64,000 bases of DNA from Bryobacterales bacterium. GTDB taxonomy: Bacteria; Acidobacteriota; Terriglobia; Bryobacterales; Bryobacteraceae. Where the stretch lies: contig JADJOP010000042.1 in assembly GCA_016713735.1 (NCBI GenBank), positions 62,001-126,000 of the forward strand, written 5' to 3'. Shown here in pieces: positions 57,959 to 64,000 of the stretch (positions are counted from its first letter, which is position 1; every line of letters begins with the position of its first letter). Made by a program: the position numbers and the translations under genes. The notes beneath the pieces were generated by a model, which did not search any database, was not told where the DNA came from, and was given only the letters and a program-made list of their open reading frames with translations.

Positions 57959-59281
57959 TCAGCGCTCCTGCCCAATCGCGTAGAGCGTATCGTCGCTGCG
58001 CAAAAAGATCATCCCCGCCGAAATCGCCGGCGACGCCAGAAACCGCGCCCCCAGCTCATTCCGCGCCAGCACCTGCGCCGTGCGCCCGGCCTTCAACACA
58101 AACATCTCGCCCGTTTCACTGAGCAGATAGATCTTCCCATCGGCCGCCACCGGCGAGGCGAAGAAGATCCCGCCCAACCGTTCGCGCCACACCACCTTCC
58201 CCGTCTCCGCCTCGGCGCACGTCACCACGCCCACTTCGTTCGTCATGTAGAGCAGCCCCTCGTAGTGCACAATCGACGGCACATACGATCCGCCATTCGG
58301 CATCCGCCACTTCAGGTGGCTCTCGCTCACGTCGCCCGCGCCCCCAGGCCGCAGCGCCAGGATGTCGCTGTTGCGGTAGCCCCGGCTCAAATAGATCGTG
58401 CCCCCATGCGAAACCGCCGACGGAATCGGTGTCTGCCGCTCCGTGCCCGCATGCCAGAGCGCCTCTCCTGTCAGGGGCTTGTACGCATCGATGCGCTGAT
58501 CGGAATTTACAATCAACTCATCCCCCTTCGGCCCAGCCACCACCACCGGCGTGCTGTGCGACACACGCCCGCGCCCGCGATCCACCTTCCACCGCTCCTT
58601 GCCCGTCGCCTTGTCGAGCGCCACCAAATACGACACCGGCCTGTGATCGCACAACAGAATGAGCAGATCCTTGTAGATCATCGGAGAACTCCCGTGGCCC
58701 CACTGGTTGTCAAACGAGCCATAGTCGCGCGCCAGGTTCCGCTTCCAAAGCTCCTTCCCCTCGCCGTCGAGCGCCACCACCTGCCCATCGCCAAACCACA
58801 CATACACCCGCTCGCCATCGGTCACCGGCGTCGGCGTGGCCAGGTTGTGCTTCTCATGCAGATCCGATTGCGCGCCCACCGCCTCCGTCTCATACTTCCA
58901 TTGCCGCTTGCCATCCGAACGCAGAAACACCTCCACCGCCAGCCGCACCTTGCCATCCGGTGAAGGCACGGCCCCAATCGCGTTCTCCCGCGCCGCCAGC
59001 GCCCGGTCGTCGCGCGCCAGTCGCGGATCGCCGCCGCCCGCCCCGCCGCCGCCCACCTGTGAGGTGACGATCACGAAGATGTCGGTCACAATCGGCGACG
59101 AAACGCCCGTGCCCGCCAGCTTCGCTTTCCAGGCAATGTTCTTCGTCGCGCTCCACTCCGTAGGCAGCCCTTTTTCGTTCGAGACTCCCTGGCTCTCCGG
59201 CCCGCGCCACTGCGGCCAATCCTCCGCTCGCGCGCACAGCGCCACCAGCAACGCGGCCATGCCCAGCCAGATTCGCTTCAC
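57959..59281 (-). CDS. Exported PQQ-like beta-propeller protein
   Basis: The 440-residue product starts with GTG at 59281 (signal MKRIWLGMAALLVALCARA) and contains outer-membrane-assembly/PQQ-type propeller blades: DWPQWRGPESQGVSNE, WKYETEAVG, VALDGEGKELWKRNL, YLVALDKATGKERWKVDRG, GVVTCAEAETGKVVWRERLGG and YLLSETGEMFVLKAG. The first block (WPQWRGP) marks a family common in Planctomycetes and Acidobacteria; no PQQ catalytic residues are obvious. A Gly-rich insert lies at about 77-85. A longer upstream reading covers the divergent ceramidase-like gene and is spurious. TATACT lies 6 bases before the GTG. Confidence 0.88.
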   Translation of the reverse strand: MKRIWLGMAALLVALCARAEDWPQWRGPESQGVSNEKGLPTEWSATKNIAWKAKLAGTGVSSPIVTDIFVIVTSQVGGGGAGGGDPRLARDDRALAARENAIGAVPSPDGKVRLAVEVFLRSDGKRQWKYETEAVGAQSDLHEKHNLATPTPVTDGERVYVWFGDGQVVALDGEGKELWKRNLARDYGSFDNQWGHGSSPMIYKDLLILLCDHRPVSYLVALDKATGKERWKVDRGRGRVSHSTPVVVAGPKGDELIVNSDQRIDAYKPLTGEALWHAGTERQTPIPSAVSHGGTIYLSRGYRNSDILALRPGGAGDVSESHLKWRMPNGGSYVPSIVHYEGLLYMTNEVGVVTCAEAETGKVVWRERLGGIFFASPVAADGKIYLLSETGEMFVLKAGRTAQVLARNELGARFLASPAISAGMIFLRSDDTLYAIGQER

Positions 59282-59287
59282 CCGGCC

Positions 59288-59293
59288 AGTATA
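59288..59293 (-). promoter_or_regulatory. -10-like hexamer TATACT before the PQQ-like gene
   Basis: On the minus strand TATACT ends 6 bases before GTG 59281, so transcription should begin at or next to the start codon. Confidence 0.5.
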
Positions 59294-59311
59294 GTGCGCC
59301 CGCCGCCGCGA

Positions 59312-59317
59312 TACGAT
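59312..59317 (+). promoter_or_regulatory. -10-like hexamer TACGAT before the ceramidase-like gene
   Basis: TACGAT ends 9 bases before ATG 59327. Both divergent -10 hexamers lie within the 45 bases that separate the two genes. Confidence 0.4.
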
Positions 59318-59326
59318 GTCTGCTGC

Positions 59327-60604
59327 ATGAACCGCTTCCTGCCGCTTCTCGCCTTCGCGCTCCTCGCCCCCCCCGATGCCCGCGCCCAACTCCGCGCCGG
59401 TGTCGCCAACGTCGAGATCACGCCCTCCGCCCTGATGCCCATGTACGGCTACTCCAACCGCCGTTGCGGCCCCGCCAACGGCACGCACGATCCGCTCATG
59501 GCCAAGGCGCTCGTCCTCGAAGCCGGCGGCTCCAAGCTCGCCATCGTCACGCTCGACCTTGGCAGCATCGTCTCGCCCGAACTCCAACGCCGCGTCGCCT
59601 CCGAACTGAACATCCCCGTCCTCCTGCTGGCCGCCTCGCACACCCACTCCGCCCCCGCCTTCCTGCCCTACGGCAGCGCCCCGGCAAGCAACGCCGCCGC
59701 TGATGCCTACCGCACGGAAATGGAAGGCAAGGTCTTCACCGCCATCCAACGCGCCGCGCAGAGCATGTTCCCCGCCAAGCTCAACGTCGGCCGCGGCTCG
59801 CTCCAAATCGGCTACAACCGCCTCCTGCTGCGCGACGACGGCCGCGCCCGCGCCCTCTTCGATAACCCCGAGCGCGTTCCCTACGGCCCCGTCGACCCCG
59901 AGTTCATCCTCCTCCGCGTCGACGACGCCGATGGCCGTGCCCGCGCCCTGCTCGTTCACTACGCCACCCACGCCGTCGTCCTCGGGCCCACCAGTTGCAA
60001 ATACTCCGGCGACTTCCCCGGCGTCCTCCAGCGCACCGCCGAACAGCAACTCACCGGCACGCAGGTGATGTTCGTGCAAGGCGCCGCCGGCGACATCAAC
60101 CCTCTCGCCATGGGCCGCTCCGGCAACGAAGACGCCGACTTCGCCGTCATGGACAAGGTGGGCCAACTCCTCGCCGCTGAGGTCCTCAAGGCAAACAAAA
60201 CCCTCCACCCCGTCGCCGCCGATTCCATCCAAGCCAAATCCGACCTGCTCACCTTCGCTGACCGTTGGGAGAAAGACAAGAACCTCGACGTCGGCATCAC
60301 CACCGTGCTCATCGGCCCCAGCATCGCCATCGCGGCCGTACCCGGCGAAGCCATGCACAAGCTGCAAACCACCTGGAAGTCGCAGGCCGACGTGCCGCAC
60401 GCGCTCTTCTACGGCTATACGTTCAGCTCAGGCGGCACCTGGGCCGGCTACATCCCCGACCTCCGCACCGCTGCATATGGCGGCTACGGGGCCGATGCCT
60501 CCACGCGCATTGAAGTCGGCGCCGGTGAGAAAATCATGCTGCGCCACCTGCGGAACCTCTACGGCCTGCGCGGCATGTGGCGCGATGCCCCCGGCCGCAA
60601 CTGA
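59327..60604 (+). CDS. Neutral/alkaline ceramidase-like exported protein
   Basis: The 425-residue product has a signal peptide (MNRFLPLLAFALLAPPDARA) and the N-terminal domain of neutral/alkaline non-lysosomal ceramidases: RAGVANVEITPSALMPMYGY in outline, DPLMAKALVLEAGGSKLAIVTLDLG, and the zinc-site-like ASHTHSAPAF. Another conserved block is FVQGAAGDINPLA, which aligns with the ceramidase GDVSPN region but differs in sequence. Family members outside true ceramidases are frequent in Acidobacteria and Planctomycetes, so a hydrolase on lipids or other amides is possible but not shown. Periplasmic. It is divergent from the PQQ-like gene. Confidence 0.85.
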   Translation: MNRFLPLLAFALLAPPDARAQLRAGVANVEITPSALMPMYGYSNRRCGPANGTHDPLMAKALVLEAGGSKLAIVTLDLGSIVSPELQRRVASELNIPVLLLAASHTHSAPAFLPYGSAPASNAAADAYRTEMEGKVFTAIQRAAQSMFPAKLNVGRGSLQIGYNRLLLRDDGRARALFDNPERVPYGPVDPEFILLRVDDADGRARALLVHYATHAVVLGPTSCKYSGDFPGVLQRTAEQQLTGTQVMFVQGAAGDINPLAMGRSGNEDADFAVMDKVGQLLAAEVLKANKTLHPVAADSIQAKSDLLTFADRWEKDKNLDVGITTVLIGPSIAIAAVPGEAMHKLQTTWKSQADVPHALFYGYTFSSGGTWAGYIPDLRTAAYGGYGADASTRIEVGAGEKIMLRHLRNLYGLRGMWRDAPGRN

Positions 60605-60624
60605 CGGCCTCTACGCAACGCCCC

Positions 60625-61032
60625 TTACGCCACGCCCTCGCGCAATTGCCGCGCATACTCAGCCGCATCGAAATGCCCGAGCGACCGCGCGATCAGTCCA
60701 TCCGCGCTGATCTTCCACTCCTCATAGCCGCTGATGCGCACGCGCTTGCCCGTGCCGCCTGGGCCGCTGTTTGTCCCCACCAGCGTCCAGTGATAGACGT
60801 AACCATCCCCGTCCGCGCGCAGCTCATCGAGCAACACTTGCAGGTCGGGAAACGCCGTCATGAAGCCCTGCGCCGTCGCCGTGATCGCTGCGCGTCCCAC
60901 GGCTGGCGCGCCATCGTTCACCTGCAGCGAGCCATCGGCCGCGAAGTGCTCGGCCACACTCGCCGCCCTCTGGCTGCACCACGCCTCGGTATACCGCTCC
61001 GCCAGTGCACGCACAGCTTCGGCAACGCTCAT
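60625..61032 (-). CDS. SnoaL-like / ester cyclase-type polyketide cyclase-fold protein
   Basis: The 135-residue cytoplasmic protein has the NTF2/SnoaL fold pattern: VRALAERYTEAWCSQRAASVAEHFAADG, given here in outline, GRAAITATAQGFMTAFPDLQVLLDEL, YVYHWTLVGTNSGP and ISGYEEWKISADGLIARSLGHFD. No catalytic assignment is possible. Its ATG overlaps the upstream methyltransferase stop as ATGA, so it is translationally coupled to that gene. Confidence 0.82.
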   Translation of the reverse strand: MSVAEAVRALAERYTEAWCSQRAASVAEHFAADGSLQVNDGAPAVGRAAITATAQGFMTAFPDLQVLLDELRADGDGYVYHWTLVGTNSGPGGTGKRVRISGYEEWKISADGLIARSLGHFDAAEYARQLREGVA

Positions 61033-61991
61033 CCGATGCGCAGTTTCGTCACCGTCTCAATGTGGCTCGTGTGAGGGAACATGTCGATCATCGTCATGCC
61101 CTCCACCTCGTAGCCCACCGAACGCAGCGTTGCCAGGTCGCGCGCCAGCGTCGAGGGATCGCACGAAACGATGTTCAACTGCCTCGGCTTCAACCGCGCC
61201 AGCGCCCGCGCGCCGTTCTTTCCCAGTCCTGATCGCGGCGGATCGGCCAGCACAAAGTCCGGCGCCTCGGTCTGCTCCTCCATCCACAACTCAGCCGAAG
61301 CCTTGTACGCCGGAATGTTTAAACCGGCACGCTCCATGTTGTGGCCCAGGTCGGAGATCGCGCTCATGCTCGCCTCCACCGCCGCCACTTCGAAGCCGCG
61401 CCGCGCCAGCGCCAGCGAAAACAGGCCAACGCCCGCATAGAGATCCCACGCCGTTGTGCCCTCGGCGCCATCGAGCGCCGTCTCCACAAGTTGGCCAATC
61501 AGAAACCGGTTTGTCTGAAAGAAACTCCGATGGCTCACTCGGAACTCGCCATACTCCAACGAAGGCTCGGTCGCCCCCGGCAGGTCCAGGTCGATCCAAT
61601 CGAAAAACGACTTCGCCAGCCGTTTGTCGCCCGCGTCGAGCACATTCACCTGCACCTGTTCCTCGTTCGTGAACAGCTCAAGCGACCGCAGGAAATACGG
61701 CCACCGCCGCTCCTTCAAATGCCCGCGCAGAACCGCCATCGCCTCGTTCAGCTTCGGCGACGAAATCGGACACCGCTCCACGTCCACAACCTCGTGCGAG
61801 TTGCCCTCGTGGAAGCCCATCTTGTCGCCGCTGCAGCCGCCGCACTGGATGAAGTGCGGACACTCTGGATCAATCCGCTCCGGCGATGGCTCCAGCACGC
61901 TGGCGATCTTCCCGCGCTTCACATGATGCCGCGCGTCGGCAGGCTCCACCTGCACTAGTTCACCGGGAAGGGAGAACGGCACCAGCACCAC
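61029..61991 (-). CDS. RlmD/TrmA-like RNA (uracil-5-)-methyltransferase, shortened
   Basis: The product is a class I SAM-dependent RNA methyltransferase of the RlmD/TrmA type. The iron-sulfur cysteines CPHFIQCGGC plus the later VERCP are present, as are FFQTN, the SAM loop DLYAGVGLFSLALA, DPPRSG, and the catalytic cysteine in VSCDPSTLARDL, ending DMFPHTSHIETV. However, about 57 residues found in E. coli RlmD between CGGC and GFRKAG are missing here (CGGCSGDKMGFHEG), a clean in-frame loss. The first canonical start is GTG 61991, yet family-like coding continues upstream (LRIEKWVFGGDGLARSTEG) to a stop near 62069 with only ATC (62060) or ATT (62042) as possible starts. Activity is uncertain. 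Confidence 0.8.
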   Translation of the reverse strand: MVLVPFSLPGELVQVEPADARHHVKRGKIASVLEPSPERIDPECPHFIQCGGCSGDKMGFHEGNSHEVVDVERCPISSPKLNEAMAVLRGHLKERRWPYFLRSLELFTNEEQVQVNVLDAGDKRLAKSFFDWIDLDLPGATEPSLEYGEFRVSHRSFFQTNRFLIGQLVETALDGAEGTTAWDLYAGVGLFSLALARRGFEVAAVEASMSAISDLGHNMERAGLNIPAYKASAELWMEEQTEAPDFVLADPPRSGLGKNGARALARLKPRQLNIVSCDPSTLARDLATLRSVGYEVEGMTMIDMFPHTSHIETVTKLRIG

Positions 61992-62081
61992 GCCTTCGGT
62001 GCTGCGCGCCAGCCCATCTCCACCGAAAACCCATTTTTCAATGCGGAGTTCGTTTACGATAGGAGTTCACCTTTCTTCAGC

Positions 62082-63095
62082 ATGAAATCACGACTCTTCT
62101 CCGGGGTACAACCGACCGGAAACCTGCACATCGGCAACTACCTTGGCGCCCTCAAGAACTTCGTGCGCCTGCAGAGCAGCTATGAGAGCATCTTCTGCAT
62201 CGTCGATCTGCACGCAATTACAATCTACCAGGAACCGGTCCAGCTGCGGGCGAAGAACCGCGAAATCGCCGGACTTTTCCTCGCCGCCGGCATCGACCCC
62301 AAGCTCTCCTCCATCATCGTCCAATCGCAGGTCGCCGCGCACGCCGAACTGGCCTGGATGCTCACCTGTGTCACCCCCATCGGCTGGCTCTACCGCATGA
62401 CGCAGTTCAAGGCCAAGAGCGAGACCATCCGCGAGAAGTCCGATACCCAGGACAGCATCGGCGACGGCTTGCTCCAATACCCCGTCCTCATGGCCGCCGA
62501 CATCCTGCTCTACCAGGCCAAAGTCGTCCCCGTCGGCGACGACCAGGCCCAGCACCGCGAACTCACGCGCGACATCGCCCAACGCTTCACCTCCCTCTAC
62601 GGCGAGACATTCGTCATGCCGGAAACCAGCCTCCCCAGCGTCGGCGCCCGCATCATGGGCCTCGATGAACCCGATAAGAAAATGTCCAAATCCGCCACCG
62701 GCGCGGGCCACGCAGTCGCCCTGCTCGATGAGCCCTCCCTCATCAAGAAGAAGATCATGCGTGCCACCACCGACTCCAACCCCGCCGTCGACTTCGACAC
62801 CATGGGCCCCGGCGTCGCCAACCTCCTCGCCATCTATCAGGCCTTCGACGAATGTAGCGACGACACCATGCGCGAACGCTTCGCCGGCATGCGCTACGGC
62901 GACCTCAAAAAGACCGTCGCCGAGAAAACCATCGAACACATCGAGCCCTTCCAAAAGCGCTATCGCGAGATGATGGCCGACCCTGCTTACCTCGATGGCA
63001 TCCTCAAAGCCGGCGCCGAGCGCGTCCAGCCCATTGCCGCCGCCACCGTGCAACTCGTCAAGGAACGCATGGGCCTTTATACGGCGTCGCGCTAG
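62082..63095 (+). CDS. trpS: Tryptophan-tRNA ligase
   Basis: This 337-residue class I aminoacyl-tRNA synthetase charges tRNA-Trp. The HIGH-equivalent HIGN is at residues 16-19 (PTGNLHIGNYLGAL) and KMSKS at 200-204 (DEPDKKMSKSATG). GDDQAQHRELTRDIAQRF is also standard. Length fits the compact bacterial enzyme (about 330). GGAG lies about 17 bases upstream of the ATG. It is divergent from the shortened methyltransferase and followed after 12 bases by an MFS gene. Confidence 0.96.
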   Translation: MKSRLFSGVQPTGNLHIGNYLGALKNFVRLQSSYESIFCIVDLHAITIYQEPVQLRAKNREIAGLFLAAGIDPKLSSIIVQSQVAAHAELAWMLTCVTPIGWLYRMTQFKAKSETIREKSDTQDSIGDGLLQYPVLMAADILLYQAKVVPVGDDQAQHRELTRDIAQRFTSLYGETFVMPETSLPSVGARIMGLDEPDKKMSKSATGAGHAVALLDEPSLIKKKIMRATTDSNPAVDFDTMGPGVANLLAIYQAFDECSDDTMRERFAGMRYGDLKKTVAEKTIEHIEPFQKRYREMMADPAYLDGILKAGAERVQPIAAATVQLVKERMGLYTASR

Positions 63096-63107
63096 GCCCG
63101 GCTACGC

Positions 63108-64000
63108 ATGGGCGAAAACGTAAGCTACTGGCAACTGGTTCGCGGCAACCGCAACTTCCGCCTGCTGTGGCTCGCGCAAATCGTCAGCGAAATCGGCGAC
63201 TGGCTCTACGCCGTCGTCCTCTACGACATGCTCCTGCAAAGCACCGGCAAGGCCAGCGCCGTGGCCACTGCGGTCGTCCTCCAGGTGCTCCCCCAGGTTC
63301 TCGTCTCGCCGCTCGCCGGCGTCGTCAACGATCGCCTCAGCCGCCGCACGGTGATGATCATCACCGACATCGTCCGCTTCGCCATCATCGCCTGCATGCT
63401 CTTCGTCATCCGCGGCGGGCAGCCTCTACATGATCTACCCGCTGCTGTTGATCGAAACCGTCATGTGGGCCTTCTTCGAACCGGGCCGCAGCGCCATGCT
63501 GCCCAACCTCGTGCGCGGTGAAGCCGAACTGCGCACCGCCAACACCCTCTCCGCCGTCACCTGGTCGTTCAACCTCGCCGTCGGCTCCGCTCTCGGCGGC
63601 CTGCTCGCCGTCGCCATCGGCCGCGACGCCGTGCTCGCCATCAACTCCCTCTCCTTCCTTGTCTCGGCCTGGCTGCTCTGGCGCATCCGCTGCGTCGAAC
63701 CTCACCTCGCCAATGCTCCGCCCATGCGCGCCGCCGATCTCTTTGACTTCCACCCCATCATGGAAGGCTTCCGCTACATCTGGCGCGACGCCAAACTCGT
63801 CGCCCTCATGTTCGCCAAGGCCGGCATCGGCCTCCTCGGCGCCCACCACGTGCTTCTGCCCCTGTTCGGTGAACGCATCTTCCCCATCTCCGGCACAGCC
63901 GTGCTTTCGATGAGCCTGCTCATGGCCGCGCGCGGCATGGGTGCGCTCCTCGGCCCCTTTGCCGGCATGCGTTGGGTTGGCGAAAACACGCACCGCCGCC
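63108..64000 (+). pseudogene. MFS transporter, frameshifted and cut by the window end
   Basis: The N-terminal 103 residues are a normal major-facilitator start (NFRLLWLAQIVSEIGDWLYAVVLYDMLL, given in outline, then the loop DRLSRRTVMIITDIVRFA). At GGG 63417-63419 the frame breaks. Deleting one G restores GSLYMIYPLLLIETVMWAF and a continuous MFS reading (FFEPGRSAMLPNLVRGEAE, then LVSAWLLWRI and further helices) to the end of the window. Either a sequencing/assembly error or a real +1 mutation fits. The MFS permease type resembles the enterobactin-exporter/MFS_3-like group; substrate unknown. Confidence 0.78.

Noticed and set aside
59282..60400. Extension of the PQQ-like gene upstream over the ceramidase-like gene
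   Set aside because: The signal peptide begins at GTG 59281, and the extension has no similarity and runs antisense to a real gene.

Overview
The window looks like a chromosomal segment of a GC-rich Acidobacteriota member, probably of the Bryobacterales/Solibacter type. The clues are a VWFA-related Acidobacterial-type protein next to an Oar-like TonB-dependent receptor with a carboxypeptidase-regulatory N-terminus, DUF1501/DUF1552/PSCyt-PSD1 proteins, many Tat- or Sec-exported single genes, and third-position GC so high that long antisense shadow frames run across almost every gene. The taxonomy is inferred from gene families only; there is no rRNA gene in the window. I found no tRNA, rRNA, CRISPR array, insertion sequence or phage gene.

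Layout. 1-6.8 kb: end of a GntP-type permease, an exported sugar-isomerase-like protein, a frameshifted DUF72 gene, an Rrf2 regulator-cysK operon and a purA-galE operon. 6.9-11.5 kb: an exported protein, a histidine kinase/OmpR-type regulator pair, a CpxR-like box, a small Gly-rich secreted protein and a DUF2202 ferritin-like protein. 11.6-22.8 kb: rplA-rplJ-rplL and rpoB-rpoC, closed by a strong terminator. RpoB carries an N-terminal cysteine-rich insertion whose first half repeats the zinc-binding motif of the beta-prime subunit. 22.8-33.8 kb: exported enzymes (esterase, hydrolase, TolB-like propeller), the TonB receptor plus VWFA pair, and a DUF4159 protein. 33.8-39.6 kb: a tightly coupled minus-strand operon of three glycosyltransferases, a membrane protein, a Cys-rich protein and a DUF1552 protein.

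39.9-47.5 kb is the most interesting functional unit. It is a five-gene plus-strand cluster for trans-envelope electron transfer: a decaheme MtrA/DmsE-like cytochrome, a 687-residue MtrB/PioB-like outer-membrane barrel, a four-domain tetraheme cytochrome, a small monoheme cytochrome, and a 1025-residue inner-membrane protein. That last protein joins a nine-heme plus b-type module (CbcL-like) to a NapC/ImcH-like six-heme module. Together they could form a complete route from the quinone pool to the outside of the cell.

47.5-64 kb: a DUF1501/PSD1 pair, rplM-rpsI, rpsB-tsf-pyrH-frr, a TonB gene whose ribosome binding site lies inside the preceding terminator, an amidohydrolase, a PQQ-like propeller protein, a ceramidase-like protein, a SnoaL-like protein, a shortened RlmD/TrmA-like methyltransferase, trpS and a frameshifted MFS transporter that runs off the window.

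A recurrent regulatory theme is a TANNNT -10 hexamer ending 6-10 bases before a start codon that has no Shine-Dalgarno sequence. This suggests that many single exported-protein genes here make leaderless mRNAs, while housekeeping operons keep long leaders and clear ribosome binding sites.
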